A stretch of 64,000 nt of DNA from the NCBI RefSeq assembly GCF_016765675.1, contig NZ_JAESWB010000362.1:1-64000 (forward strand), given 5' to 3'. Both the position numbers and the translations under genes were made by a program. Source of the DNA: Neobacillus paridis. GTDB lineage: Bacteria; Bacillota; Bacilli; Bacillales; Cytobacillaceae. Shown one piece after another: positions 44,726 to 54,419 of this stretch. The notes beneath the pieces are model-generated. The model made no database searches. It had not been told where the DNA came from and saw only the letters and a program-made list of their open reading frames with translations. Numbering within the stretch: position 1 is the first letter of the stretch; every line of letters starts with the position of its first letter.

Positions 44726-45292
44726 TTAAATATAATAAACAGACGGCTTTGTTCCATATTGTGGTTTAAATGGCTTAGCATCTTTAGCGGCAATCAATTT
44801 AGAAATCTCACTGGAAGGGTCACTGATCATCCCAAAGTGACGTGCTTCAGCAGGGCAGGCTTCCACACAATATGGTTCTTCTCCACCTTCAATCCGTTCC
44901 GCACAGAGATTACATTTACTCACTGTTTTCTTTACAGGATCAAATACAGGGGCATCATATGGACAATTCCAACTGCAATATTGACAGCCTATGCAAACTT
45001 CCTGATTCACTTCTACAATGCCATCAGCGCGCTTATGCATTGCACCTGTTGGACAATTAGCTACACAAGCAGGGTTTTCACAATGATTGCATAATAATGG
45101 TTGGAAAACTAATTCAGGGTTTGGGTATTTTCCCGTTGGTTTGTAATTAACATCGCTTCCAACCGTTTTAACCTTACTCCAATACACCCCTTTTGGATTT
45201 TGATGGGAAACCTTACATGTAACAACGCATGTATGGCAGCCCATACACCTCGTTGTATCAATCACCATGCCGTATTGAATTTTCTTAACCAT
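44726..45292 (-). CDS. Four-cluster ferredoxin-type electron transfer subunit (DmsB-like)
   Basis: 188 aa with the 16-Cys arrangement of DmsB/PhsB-type subunits. Groups visible are CMGCHTCVVTC (about 16-26), LCNHCENPACVANCP (about 68-82), CIGCQYCSWNCP and CNLCAERIEGGEEPYCVEAC. It carries electrons from the anchor to the catalytic subunit. The overlapping positions with neighbours are tight (11 bases to the catalytic gene stop) and AGGAGG precedes its ATG. Confidence 0.9.
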   Translation of the reverse strand: MVKKIQYGMVIDTTRCMGCHTCVVTCKVSHQNPKGVYWSKVKTVGSDVNYKPTGKYPNPELVFQPLLCNHCENPACVANCPTGAMHKRADGIVEVNQEVCIGCQYCSWNCPYDAPVFDPVKKTVSKCNLCAERIEGGEEPYCVEACPAEARHFGMISDPSSEISKLIAAKDAKPFKPQYGTKPSVYYI

Positions 45293-45303
45293 TTTCGCAC
45301 CTC

Positions 45304-47721
45304 CTATACTCTTTCTACTTGTACTAATACATCGCCATAGGCGGTATTCGTTGCACTAATCTGTTCTTCAACCGGATTAATCGTTAATTGAGTTAAGGTT
45401 TGGTGATGTCCCTCAATATAACTTTCAGGCTGCCAGCCGCTGGCCAGAGCGATTGCCCCTGGTACGACTCCTTCCGTAACAAAAGCTTTAAGTGTACAGG
45501 ATCCGCGATCATTAAATACCCGTACCACATCACCATGGTTGATCGCTCGTTTTTTAGCATCTTTCGTATTGATCCATACTTCAGGTTCTTTTTGGACAAT
45601 TTTCAACGACTCTTCTAATACATGCTGGCTATGGACGTTAAAGCGGTCATGGTAGTTAAACACTAATAGCGGATACTTTTTCCCTAATTCGGATTTAGGG
45701 TTTTCTAATCCTGGTGTATACGTTGGAACCTCTTGGTTAAATTCTTTCAAGCTCTCTGTATAAAACTCAAATCTAGCGGTAGGTGTTTGATATTGGTATT
45801 CAGGCCCAAAGGCGAAAACAGGTTCATAAATTCCATCTTTACGCCCCCATACACCATCCTTTAATACATTATCCCAGTCAAAGCCTTCAAATGCCGGATG
45901 TTCAAGATTAATAAACCCTTTAACCCATTCCTCATCAGTCTTTTTCCATAAATGGCCAAAGTCCAATCTCTTCGCCAATTCGGCAAAGATCTCAGGATCG
46001 GATTTACTTTCACCGATTGGTTTAATGGCTGGCTGCATGATAAAAACCCAAGGTGCTCGATCATAAAAGTCCCATTTTTCCCAATATGTATTACCTGGTA
46101 AAATAATATCGGCATAAAGGGAAGTCCATGTCCAAAAAGGATCGACACTGACAATAAATGAGATATTTGGGAATACCTCTTTAATCACTCTGTTTGGATC
46201 TGGATTTTGGTTCAAGAAATTCGTTCCGGCAAGCCATAAAAAATCGATTGGATAGGGATCCTTCTTCGTGATCATGTCATACATAAGCGAACTTTTTTGC
46301 ATCTTACCAGAATTCCCGCCATAATCCGTCCAATCCTCATAGTTAAAAACAGGTGTCGTTACACCCGGCAATGGTTTATTAGCAGAGGTTCCTCCCATGT
46401 GAGATGCGCCTCCTCCGGGAATTCCGATGTATCCAGCAACAGCGGCTAGTGTCGCGACTGTCCGGAATGGGGAATGGGCGTTGTATACCCGTTGCATGCC
46501 CTGTCCCATACGAATACCTGCGGGTTTCATCGTGATATATTCCATTGCTAAGGTTTCAATGACCTGGTTGTCAATGCCGGTAATTTCTGCGGTCTTTTCT
46601 AGATTATATTTCTTGGTTTCAGCAACGAGATATTCAAATGAAGGCTTACACTTTACTCCGTTGACAGTAAATTCTCCATTGATAGCTCCAACAGCCTTTT
46701 TACTATCAGCATAGACAGCCTTTTTCGTTTTTGTATCCCAGATGAGATAATGGTTCCCGTCTCGCATATACTTTCCATCTTGATCATTGACAAGATATGG
46801 GGCACAACTATACTTACGCAGCCATTCTTTATCATGTAAATCTTTCGAAATAATAATATTCATCATCCCAAGAGCTAATGCTGTATCCGTCCCAGGATTA
46901 ATAGCAATCCACTGATCCGCAATCGCAGCAGACGGACATTGTCTTGGATCGATAACGATGATCTTCGCACCATTTTCTCTTGCTTTGATAAGGTATCTTG
47001 TTTCACTCGTATGAGTATCAACGACATTTCTTCCCCAAAGGATAATTAATTTCGAATTCATATAATCCCGGGTATCGTGCCCACCTCTTCCCTGTCCGTA
47101 TACAAGACCCATCCCCATCGTTGCCCCGTGGTCAGACATCAAAGCCTCCACATCAAAAGTAGTTCCCCCAAAACAGTTAGCAAAACGAATAGGAGATTCC
47201 CATGCAAGCTTTGCAAGATTCCCCGTCATCGTAAAAAACCCGGCGGATTCCGGTCCATATTTTTCCTTTGCCTCTTTTAGTTTCCTGGCGATTGTATCGA
47301 ATGCTTCTTCCCATGAAATTCTCTCAAAATTTTTCTCGCCGCGCTTTCCTACTCGTTTCATCGGGTAAAGAATCCTTGCATCTTCATCTTGCAGTCTTTG
47401 ACTATAAGCAATGCTTCTTAAGCAGCAGTTCGCATAATCTGCTCTTCCTGGCATTTCTCCAGGTGTGACGGTAATGATACGGCCATCTTTTACATGCGCT
47501 TTCAAGTGACAGCGCGACGTACAATTGTAGGTACAAAGGCCACCGACAACTTTACCTGTTTCGCTTTTTTTCTCTTTTGCAAGTACATCTTTTGATCTTG
47601 AGGCGGTTCCAAAACCGATAGAACTGACAACTGTTATAGTCCCTAATCCTTTAATGAACGTACGCCTAGTGAATTTTTTATCCTTCACCTCGTTAAATAA
47701 AGTGTCGTCTGTTTTTTTCAT
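45304..47721 (-). CDS. TAT-exported molybdopterin oxidoreductase, DMSO reductase family
   Basis: About 805 aa. The twin-arginine signal is KKFTRRTFIKGLG, followed by a hydrophobic stretch, so the enzyme works outside the membrane. A 4Fe-4S site is formed by CTYNCTSRC...NCCLRS. The molybdopterin-binding regions include LIILWGRNVVDTHTSETRYL, IVIDPRQCPSA and the C-terminal dinucleotide domain with VWINTKDAKKRAINHGDVVR. With DmsB- and DmsC-like partners downstream it forms a membrane-bound reductase; the acceptor (DMSO, thiosulfate/polysulfide, nitrate-like or other) is not resolved. ATG 47721 follows GAGGAGG; the longer frame to 47742 lacks support. A Crp/Fnr gene closes the cluster, and tatA is only a remnant, so export would need another Tat set. 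Confidence 0.88.
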   Translation of the reverse strand: MKKTDDTLFNEVKDKKFTRRTFIKGLGTITVVSSIGFGTASRSKDVLAKEKKSETGKVVGGLCTYNCTSRCHLKAHVKDGRIITVTPGEMPGRADYANCCLRSIAYSQRLQDEDARILYPMKRVGKRGEKNFERISWEEAFDTIARKLKEAKEKYGPESAGFFTMTGNLAKLAWESPIRFANCFGGTTFDVEALMSDHGATMGMGLVYGQGRGGHDTRDYMNSKLIILWGRNVVDTHTSETRYLIKARENGAKIIVIDPRQCPSAAIADQWIAINPGTDTALALGMMNIIISKDLHDKEWLRKYSCAPYLVNDQDGKYMRDGNHYLIWDTKTKKAVYADSKKAVGAINGEFTVNGVKCKPSFEYLVAETKKYNLEKTAEITGIDNQVIETLAMEYITMKPAGIRMGQGMQRVYNAHSPFRTVATLAAVAGYIGIPGGGASHMGGTSANKPLPGVTTPVFNYEDWTDYGGNSGKMQKSSLMYDMITKKDPYPIDFLWLAGTNFLNQNPDPNRVIKEVFPNISFIVSVDPFWTWTSLYADIILPGNTYWEKWDFYDRAPWVFIMQPAIKPIGESKSDPEIFAELAKRLDFGHLWKKTDEEWVKGFINLEHPAFEGFDWDNVLKDGVWGRKDGIYEPVFAFGPEYQYQTPTARFEFYTESLKEFNQEVPTYTPGLENPKSELGKKYPLLVFNYHDRFNVHSQHVLEESLKIVQKEPEVWINTKDAKKRAINHGDVVRVFNDRGSCTLKAFVTEGVVPGAIALASGWQPESYIEGHHQTLTQLTINPVEEQISATNTAYGDVLVQVERV

Positions 47722-47780
47722 GTGAATCCTCCTCGTGAACACTTTTCATTTTAATACACGTTTTATTGTATCAATATAAC

Positions 47781-47808
47781 TTGTGAAACAATGCACAATA
47801 TTGTGCAT
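47781..47808 (-). promoter_or_regulatory. Crp/Fnr-type and perfect 18-bp palindromes before the molybdoenzyme gene
   Basis: TTGTG-x8-CACAA (47781-47798; TGTGA-AACAAT-GCACA) overlaps the perfect palindrome ATGCACAATATTGTGCAT (47791-47808), 60-85 bases before the start codon. This is where a Crp/Fnr dimer would activate or block the promoter. Confidence 0.55.
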
Positions 47809-47909
47809 ATAAACTGAAGATTTTTACAGATTTCTGATATTTTTCATAATCAGTCATGGGGATTTTCCGGGAATGATGAGTAAATTAATAGCATAAATCT
47901 GCCTAGACA

Positions 47910-47980
47910 ACAAAAACCCCCAACATCCATGTTCTTGTCCCCATTTGAACAAACTCATAGATGTAGGAGGAGCTGTTTTT
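47910..47980 (-). terminator. Terminator after the ArcD-like gene
   Basis: On the minus strand CTCCTACATC pairs with GATGTTGGGG (one mismatch) around a large, partly structured loop and is followed by GTTTTTG. It is about 70 bases past the antiporter stop. Confidence 0.55.
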
Positions 47981-48052
47981 AATCTCTTACCTGTCGCTCA
48001 TTTTTCATTAGTGCGTTTGGAACACGTTGTTTTATACTGCCAATGATTTGTT

Positions 48053-49486
48053 TTAGATCGTTCTTAAATCAATTGCGCCCGTCGCGATTTGGATGATACA
48101 GGTGATAAACAGAATTAAGACGATAGCGGCAAAAAGCAAATCTAGTTTTGTTGCGAATAACTTGCGCTTGTTTTCTTTTTGCACCCAGGCAAACACGAAG
48201 AATCCGGCGGCAAAGACAAACATCGTTAATAAGAAATACTCAATTCCTGAGGCAAATGTTACCCAAATCACAAACACACTGGAGACAATTCCCAAAATAA
48301 TATTCTGAACACGATGTTTTGTCCCTTTTTCTTCACCCAGTGAGTATTTTAATTGATAAAAGGCCACTAATCCGTATGGTAACAAAATGGCTGAAGCTGA
48401 AAGGGAATACATAAAGTTATAGGCGCTGTCATTGATTAAAAAGGTGAATAAAAAGATTTGGATTAACATATTGGTTACCCAGAGCGCTGCTGTCGGCGCA
48501 CCATTTTCGTTCACTTTTGTAAACAGACGCGGAAAGTTCTTTGTCTGTGCTGCCCGATAGGGTACTTCTCCGGTATACATCGTAGTGGCAAGCCAGCAGC
48601 CAATAATCGAGATAATGACTCCAATATTGATAATAATCGCGCCCGGTTTTCCAATAATGCTCTCCAGCACATGTGCCATCGACGGTTTTGGCATTTTGGC
48701 CAATTCATCCTGCGGCATGACACCAAAGGATAGAATCGTGACTAAAGCATATAGGACAAGCACGGATGTAAAGGCAATTAAAGTGGCCTTACCGACATCC
48801 TTCGCTCTTTTCGCGCGGCCGGAATAAATAATCCCGCCTTCTACCCCAATAAAGACCCAAACGGTGGTTAACATGACATTTTTCACTTGTGTGGCAACGG
48901 ATGAAAACTCAAAATTCCCTGAAACGGTTCCCCAAAAATCCAATGAAAACACTTTTGCTTTAAAGGCAAAAATAACGACGATAATAAACATAATGATTGG
49001 GATCACTTTGGCCACGGTTACGATGAAATTGACGAAGGAAGCAGTGCCCGAACCTTTAATGGTAATATAATGAATGATCCATAATACGATGGAGGCCCCT
49101 AAAACGGAATAAATGTTCTGACCATTGCCAAATGTTTTGAAAAAATAGCCTAAGGCACTAAAGGTTAATGTTCCGAATGCAACATTTCCCAATAACGCCG
49201 ATAACCAATACCCCCACGCTGAGTTAAACCCCATATAATCGCCAAAACCTTCCTTGGCATATCTATAAATGCCAGCGTCTAACTCTGGTCGTTTTTCACT
49301 TAAATTTTTAAAGGAAAAGACAAGCGTGCCCATTCCGATTCCGGTAACGAGCCAGCCTAAAATAATCGCGCCCGGAGCAGCTTGAGAGGCCATATCTGAT
49401 ATTAAGTTGAAAATCCCGGCACCAATCATCGAACTAATGATGACAGCGGTTAAAGAACCAAGGTTTAGTTTTTTTTCCTCTCCCAT
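48053..49486 (-). CDS. APC-superfamily basic amino-acid antiporter (ArcD-like)
   Basis: 477 aa, about 12-13 helices. The N-terminal LTAVIISSMIGAGIFNLISD and the following glycine-rich GIGMGTLVF region match arginine/ornithine-type antiporters of the APA family. WVFIGVEGGIIYSGRAKRAK carries the family's substrate-loop signature. It would exchange an arginine derivative for ornithine or citrulline without energy cost. It lies 85 bases downstream of a DDAH gene on the same strand, so the likely exchange is methylarginine or arginine against citrulline. AGGAGG precedes the ATG. Confidence 0.87.
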   Translation of the reverse strand: MGEEKKLNLGSLTAVIISSMIGAGIFNLISDMASQAAPGAIILGWLVTGIGMGTLVFSFKNLSEKRPELDAGIYRYAKEGFGDYMGFNSAWGYWLSALLGNVAFGTLTFSALGYFFKTFGNGQNIYSVLGASIVLWIIHYITIKGSGTASFVNFIVTVAKVIPIIMFIIVVIFAFKAKVFSLDFWGTVSGNFEFSSVATQVKNVMLTTVWVFIGVEGGIIYSGRAKRAKDVGKATLIAFTSVLVLYALVTILSFGVMPQDELAKMPKPSMAHVLESIIGKPGAIIINIGVIISIIGCWLATTMYTGEVPYRAAQTKNFPRLFTKVNENGAPTAALWVTNMLIQIFLFTFLINDSAYNFMYSLSASAILLPYGLVAFYQLKYSLGEEKGTKHRVQNIILGIVSSVFVIWVTFASGIEYFLLTMFVFAAGFFVFAWVQKENKRKLFATKLDLLFAAIVLILFITCIIQIATGAIDLRTI

Positions 49487-49514
49487 TTAGAATTCCTCCT
49501 AGGTTGGACGTACA

Positions 49515-49553
49515 TAGAAAAGAGTATGAGAAAATCATTCCCCATACTCTTCT
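49515..49553 (-). terminator. Hairpin between DDAH and antiporter genes
   Basis: AGAAAAGAGTATG and CATACTCTTCT arms form a strong stem. The T-tract on the minus strand is weak, so it may act as an attenuator or as a barrier to mRNA decay. Confidence 0.5.
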
Positions 49554-49570
49554 CATGGATTTTCAATCTA

Positions 49571-50338
49571 TTAGAATCGCAGTGATAGACAGCTTAAGCC
49601 GCCATCAATCTTTCTAAATTCCGAAGTATCAACGACCAATACTTTATAGCCAAGGTCTTCAATTGCTTTTTGCACAGTTGGATAGCCCTCCGGTACTAAT
49701 ACATAGTCATTGACCCAAATGCAGTTCGCACCATAGGCTTCGTCTTCCGGAACGATGATTTTATTATACTTTTCAAATTCCGGAGACTTAACGAATTCAC
49801 CGGCAACTAAAAGATTATTATTTTCCAAATAAGCTAAACCGGTTTTCAAATGCAAGACTTCTTTTAATGGAACGATCGAGCCGGATAAGCCATATTTTTC
49901 GAGAATCGCAATCATTTGCTCTGCCCCTTCGCGGTTCGTCCGGGCACTTTCGCCAATGTAGAAATGATCGCCAACCATCATAATATCGCCGGCTTCAATC
50001 GTCCCCGGTGCTTTGATATATTCAATATGTTCATAGAATTTACTTAAAGCTTCTTGAAGGTCAGGTAAAGCTGATTCATTTCTTCTTGTTTCGGCACCAG
50101 GACGGGTGATAATCGCACATTTCCTTGTACATAACGCAACGTCTTCAACAAAGCAAGAGTCAGGAAACTCATCATTTGGTTCAAGTACTGTTACATTGAC
50201 ACCGGTTTTTGTGAGGGCGCTTACATAAAGTTCATGCTGTTTTAGTGCAAGATTATAGTCCGGTTTACCTAGATTCGCACTGCTAATTCCTTCCACTACT
50301 GATTTTGATGGTACCCGTACAATCACATTTTTAAACAT
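49571..50338 (-). CDS. Dimethylargininase (DDAH) family hydrolase
   Basis: 255 aa, guanidino-group-modifying fold. The catalytic Cys250 lies in GGLSCLSLRF at the C-terminus, the His in KEVLHLKTGLAY (about 163) and the acidic residue in GTIEAGDIMM (about 116). PDSCFVEDVAL is the substrate-binding loop. DDAH converts N-methylated arginines to citrulline and methylamines; some relatives act as arginine deiminases, but these are longer (about 410 aa). Length and motifs favour DDAH. ATG 50338 follows AGAAGGG. The ArcD-like antiporter gene follows directly, and an ArcR-like regulator is encoded at 40.5 kb. Physiological substrate is inferred. Confidence 0.85.
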   Translation of the reverse strand: MFKNVIVRVPSKSVVEGISSANLGKPDYNLALKQHELYVSALTKTGVNVTVLEPNDEFPDSCFVEDVALCTRKCAIITRPGAETRRNESALPDLQEALSKFYEHIEYIKAPGTIEAGDIMMVGDHFYIGESARTNREGAEQMIAILEKYGLSGSIVPLKEVLHLKTGLAYLENNNLLVAGEFVKSPEFEKYNKIIVPEDEAYGANCIWVNDYVLVPEGYPTVQKAIEDLGYKVLVVDTSEFRKIDGGLSCLSLRF

Positions 50339-50657
50339 ATTGAAACCCTTCTCTCCGATTTTTTTTGTCTAGTAATTGCTACATCCTTATTGTAAACGAA
50401 TCGGTTACCATCCATTGTGGATGATTCCGCAATACAATGTGGTAATTTTCAACACCAAAACTGTTAGGATGCTTACAAAATCAGTCGGTGATAGCACTAA
50501 AAAGAGGGGAATTCCCCTTTATTGGAATAAACGGTAATTTTTTTTGTAAAAAATCTCTGTGTTTGCGTGAGGTATAATCAGTTTAATGGCAAAAACGGAA
50601 AATCACGTAAATCCCAATTTTTCCGTTTTTTAAATGATGAAAGGATGATCGCATTTT
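50339..50657. promoter_or_regulatory. Divergent region with leader terminator before the secreted protein
   Basis: On the plus strand a TATAAT box (50573-50578) is followed closely by AAAAACGGAAAA (50591-50602) and TTTTTCCGTTTTTT (50618-50631), a terminator-like hairpin within the first 50 nucleotides of the expected mRNA, 27 bases before the ATG. It could attenuate expression. The left part (50339-50520) should hold the DDAH promoter; no clear ArcR site was found. Confidence 0.5.
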
Positions 50658-52865
50658 ATGAGGATAAGAGTTTTCACTTCAAAACTAGTCAGCTTATTTC
50701 TAATTTTTTCTTTTTTTCCACTGATAAACGTCAAAGCAGCCGCTAGCGTGATATCTGTCAGCACAGCAAATGAACTGGTTAATGCTTTAGAAGATCCCGA
50801 TATTCAACAAATTAATTTTGAGAACAACATAATAATTGACCAGAGATATCAGGAAATGCAAATTGCCGGTACTACCAAAATTATTAATGGAAATGGGTTC
50901 TCGTTTACGACTCAAAATATGAAACTCCTTTCCGGCCCCGGCTTACAGTTTATTCATTTAAAAGACAGCTTAATAAATATTGACTCTGCAGGCAGCATCT
51001 CCGTTGAAAATGTTACAAATAGTTCGATTAAATTATTTCGATTTACCAATACATTTACAATTAAAAATTCGCAGCTGGTTGACAGTCTAATGGATGGGTC
51101 CGAGGAACTGAAAATTTATGATAGCACTCTGGATAAGTCGTCCATTACCAAGCCTTTACTGGATCCGCTTATTTTATCGAATGTAACATTTAATAATTCT
51201 TCGGTAGGAGTTTACAGCTGGAACAGCAAATTAGAGAATGTAAAAATGACCTACTCAAAAGATGCGGTTACTTCTCCAACTACCCCTTTAACAATAGCCG
51301 CGGAATCTGTTTCGATAAAAAACTTATTGATTGACACGGATACTGAGAAGGGAATGTTGATCCAAAAGGGATCCGTCCTGCTGGAAGGGGATACCACGAT
51401 CAATGGCCCTACACAAACGGGAATTTCTTTGGACAAAGGAAATCTATATGTGAAAGGGAAGATTGCACAGACCGGGAATGCTTATACAATTCAAACAACA
51501 AGGGAAAATGTTTTTACCACTCAAGTACATGACCTATACGGTAATCTGAAAAAATACCGGGATCAAAATCTCAATAGCTACTATAATACAGCAGACCGAG
51601 ATGGAGAGGAGCCTGTTTTGGCTGATGGGGAGGAATTGTTTTCTACGGAACTGGACCCTGTGACCTTTTTAAAACAAGACTATACAGAAATCACCGGTCA
51701 AACGGACAGACAAGACTTGAGTATTTTCGTCAAAGATGGAAAGGGAGAAAGCAAACGAACAAGACCTGACCGGTATGGCGAGTTTTCTTTTACTTTAACT
51801 GATCAACCGGCTGGTTCAACAATTTATGTTTATGCGTTCAGCCCCGATGGCAATCAGAGTAAAGTTCAAAAATTTACCGTTCCAGCCAGCCAACCTGCTG
51901 TCCCTATTTATGTAAGCTCCATTTATAACAGTGACAAAGAAGTATCAGGAAAAACAGCAGCAAACGCTGAAGTTTTTGTAAAAAAAGACGGTGTGGTAAT
52001 TGGAAAAGATGCGGCCGACACACAAGGTTTTTTCGAATTTAAATTAAATTCACTTAACGTAAAAACAAATCTCGAAGTATATGCACAAGATAAAAAAGGA
52101 AGAAAAAGCGCGGTACTAAAGAAAATCGTTGACTCACCTTTCATTTATACGGATAACATGAAATCCGAAACGGCGATAACCGGATCCGTCACATCCAGCA
52201 CCCCAATAAAACTGGAGGCCCTTGTAAAAGGAAAATCGGTAGGAACGGCTACAGCCAAAAAAGGCAATTCATTCCGCATCAATATTCCTAAACTTTCTCC
52301 CGGGACAGCCGTGGAAGTTACAGGTTATGATGATGAACGGAAAATAAAAAAGATCGTAAACATTAAAGACCTTACCCCGCCGGCTAAACCTTCGATAAAT
52401 CCAGTTTCTGACCAGTCAACATCCATTTACGGAAAAACAGAACCTAACGCGAAGGTGAAGCTCTATATAAAGGGGAGTTATCAAAAAGAAGTTAAAGCGG
52501 ACAAGTATGGGAAATATACATTTACCATTTCTAAACAAAAAGCAGGAACTGAAATCAAAATCATCGCTTTTGATCTTGCAAATAATACGAGCCAAAGCGT
52601 GATAAAGGTAATTGATAAAACACCGCCAAAAATTCCCACCGTCAATAAGGTGACTTATAAAAGCAAAACGATAACAGGTAAAGCAGAAAAAGGTAGCACG
52701 ATTTATGTGTACCGTGGAAAACAGAGTCTAGGGAAAGCGGTCGTAAGCAGCAAAGGCAATTTCAAGGTCAAAATTAAAGCCCAGAAAAAGCGGAGTACCC
52801 TTACGATTTATGCAATAGACAAAGCAAAAAACAAAAGCAAAAATAAATATGTAAGAGTTTTGTAA
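50658..52865 (+). CDS. Secreted beta-helix protein with tandem Ig-like domains
   Basis: 735 aa. A signal peptide (KLVSLFLIFSFFPLINVKAA) is followed by a pectate-lyase-like right-handed beta-helix (about 35-290) with repeated short strands such as INFENNIIID, KIINGNGFSF and SVENVTNSSI. No catalytic residues of a known lyase are evident. From about 330 on there are four or five Ig-like modules. The last two (about 570-735, PPAKPSINPVSDQSTSIYGK and PPKIPTVNKVTYKSKTITGK) closely match those of the phosphatase at 32.5 kb, including the basic KIKAQKK ending. It is likely a surface or biofilm protein. No sortase signal is present, so the basic Ig modules may attach it to the wall. Confidence 0.75.
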   Translation: MRIRVFTSKLVSLFLIFSFFPLINVKAAASVISVSTANELVNALEDPDIQQINFENNIIIDQRYQEMQIAGTTKIINGNGFSFTTQNMKLLSGPGLQFIHLKDSLINIDSAGSISVENVTNSSIKLFRFTNTFTIKNSQLVDSLMDGSEELKIYDSTLDKSSITKPLLDPLILSNVTFNNSSVGVYSWNSKLENVKMTYSKDAVTSPTTPLTIAAESVSIKNLLIDTDTEKGMLIQKGSVLLEGDTTINGPTQTGISLDKGNLYVKGKIAQTGNAYTIQTTRENVFTTQVHDLYGNLKKYRDQNLNSYYNTADRDGEEPVLADGEELFSTELDPVTFLKQDYTEITGQTDRQDLSIFVKDGKGESKRTRPDRYGEFSFTLTDQPAGSTIYVYAFSPDGNQSKVQKFTVPASQPAVPIYVSSIYNSDKEVSGKTAANAEVFVKKDGVVIGKDAADTQGFFEFKLNSLNVKTNLEVYAQDKKGRKSAVLKKIVDSPFIYTDNMKSETAITGSVTSSTPIKLEALVKGKSVGTATAKKGNSFRINIPKLSPGTAVEVTGYDDERKIKKIVNIKDLTPPAKPSINPVSDQSTSIYGKTEPNAKVKLYIKGSYQKEVKADKYGKYTFTISKQKAGTEIKIIAFDLANNTSQSVIKVIDKTPPKIPTVNKVTYKSKTITGKAEKGSTIYVYRGKQSLGKAVVSSKGNFKVKIKAQKKRSTLTIYAIDKAKNKSKNKYVRVL

Positions 52866-52888
52866 ACACAATCTATTTCTATTAAAAG

Positions 52889-52930
52889 ATTAAGGATGAG
52901 GGGCGTCATGTGACACCCCTCATCCTTAAT
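52889..52930. terminator. Very long hairpin between convergent genes
   Basis: Two 20-base arms, beginning ATTAAGGATGAGGGGCGTCA, pair almost perfectly around two bases. No T-tract follows directly, so it may also be an mRNA-stabilising or barrier structure. The next 110 bases up to the PFL gene stop show nothing else. Confidence 0.6.
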
Positions 52931-53043
52931 CTATGCATATCCCCTCTTCAATATCTCCTATTAACCACAGCAGCAAAATTCCACTTCCTTTAACAAAGCT
53001 TGGGGACTTCCCAACTATTGCAATACAGAAGTGCCCTTCCGAA

Positions 53044-54405
53044 TCAGTTAATTAACGCCTGCAGCGGTGCGGGAATTCTTCCGCCGCGGCTGATCATTTT
53101 TTGCGAACTGAAGGGATTAACGCCGATCACGGGAGCTCGGCCAAGCAGGCCGCCGAATTCGACGATGTCGCCTTCCGTCTTGCCGGGAACCGGAATAACG
53201 CGAACAGCGGTAGTCTTTTTATTGATCATCCCAATTGCTGCTTCGTCGGCAATAATCCCCGAAAGGGTCGACGGCGTGACATCGCCAGTAAGAGCGATCA
53301 TATCAAGGCCAACCGAGCACACACAGGTCATTGCCTCGAGCTTCGATAGCGAGAGCGCCCCTTCCTCGATCCCGCGAATCATCCCGTTATCCTCACTGAC
53401 CGGGATAAAGGCGCCGCTTAAACCGCCAACATAGGAGCTCGCCATCGCCCCGCCTTTTTTCACCGCATCATTCATCAGCGCTAGCGCGGCAATCGTACCA
53501 TGGGTTCCGACCCGTTCCAGGCCAATTTCCTCTAAAATTTCGGCGACACTGTCATTTAAAGCATTGGTCGGCGCAAGGGAAAGATCCATGATCCCAAATG
53601 GGACACCGAGACGTTTTGCGACGACGCGGCCAATCAGTTCCCCGGCGCGGGTTATTTTAAAAACCGTCTTTTTAATAATATCGGAAACTTCTCCCAAATC
53701 CGCTTCAGGGTGGCGCTTCAGGGCATTTAAGACAACACCCGGGCCACTGACACCAACATTCAGCACCACTTCACCTTCGCCGGCACCATGAAAGGCTCCG
53801 GCCATAAACGGATTATCCTCAACAGGATTGCAAAACACGACCAGTTTGGCACAGGCAATCCCATTTTGCTCCTTAGTCCGCTCCGCTGCTTCCTTGATGA
53901 TAAAGCCCAGCTCGCATACGGCATCCATATTAATCCCCGTCCTGGTGGTTGCCACCGAAACAGAGGCACACACCCGCTCGGTTACACTCAGCGCCTCGGG
54001 AAGGGCCTTCAATAAGGTCTCGTCACTTTTTGACAGCCCTTTGTGAACGAGCGCGGAAAAGCCACCGATAAAATCGACCCCCAATTCCGCTGCCGCCTGA
54101 TCAAGTGTTTTCGCCAGTTCCACCGCCTCCGCGACAGAGGCATTGCCAAGAATTTCAGCAATCGGGGTAATCGAAATCCGCTTGTTAACAATCGGTACGC
54201 CATATTCCTTTTCCGTTTCCTCGGCAACCGCCTTTAGATTTCGGGCATAGGAAGTAACTTTTTGATAAACTCGCTGCTGCATTTTGCTAAAATCGGAATC
54301 AGCGCAGTCGTGCAAATTGATGCCCATCGTTACTGTGCGGATGTCGAGATTTTCCATTTGCACCATGCGAATCGTCTGGAGAATTTCATCCATTGCAATC
54401 TTCAT
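53044..54405 (-). CDS. PFL-family protein, UPF0210 (DUF711)
   Basis: 453 aa, soluble. The N-terminus [20 protein letters not shown] and internal [40 protein letters not shown] and [20 protein letters not shown] are strongly conserved in UPF0210. The family has a fold related to pyruvate formate-lyase/ribonucleotide reductase barrels, but no demonstrated reaction; the glycyl-radical motif is absent. It is usually paired with the small ACT protein encoded just upstream (15 bases between them), as here. The pair sits under a glycine riboswitch, which points to glycine, serine or one-carbon metabolism. GGGGAGG precedes the ATG. Confidence 0.88.
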   Translation of the reverse strand: MKIAMDEILQTIRMVQMENLDIRTVTMGINLHDCADSDFSKMQQRVYQKVTSYARNLKAVAEETEKEYGVPIVNKRISITPIAEILGNASVAEAVELAKTLDQAAAELGVDFIGGFSALVHKGLSKSDETLLKALPEALSVTERVCASVSVATTRTGINMDAVCELGFIIKEAAERTKEQNGIACAKLVVFCNPVEDNPFMAGAFHGAGEGEVVLNVGVSGPGVVLNALKRHPEADLGEVSDIIKKTVFKITRAGELIGRVVAKRLGVPFGIMDLSLAPTNALNDSVAEILEEIGLERVGTHGTIAALALMNDAVKKGGAMASSYVGGLSGAFIPVSEDNGMIRGIEEGALSLSKLEAMTCVCSVGLDMIALTGDVTPSTLSGIIADEAAIGMINKKTTAVRVIPVPGKTEGDIVEFGGLLGRAPVIGVNPFSSQKMISRGGRIPAPLQALIN

Positions 54406-54419
54406 CGTTCATCCTCCCC

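Noticed and set aside
44759-45094. 111-codon plus-strand frame opposite the Fe-S subunit
   Set aside because: Shadow of the DmsB-like gene, rich in Cys/Phe by codon complement.
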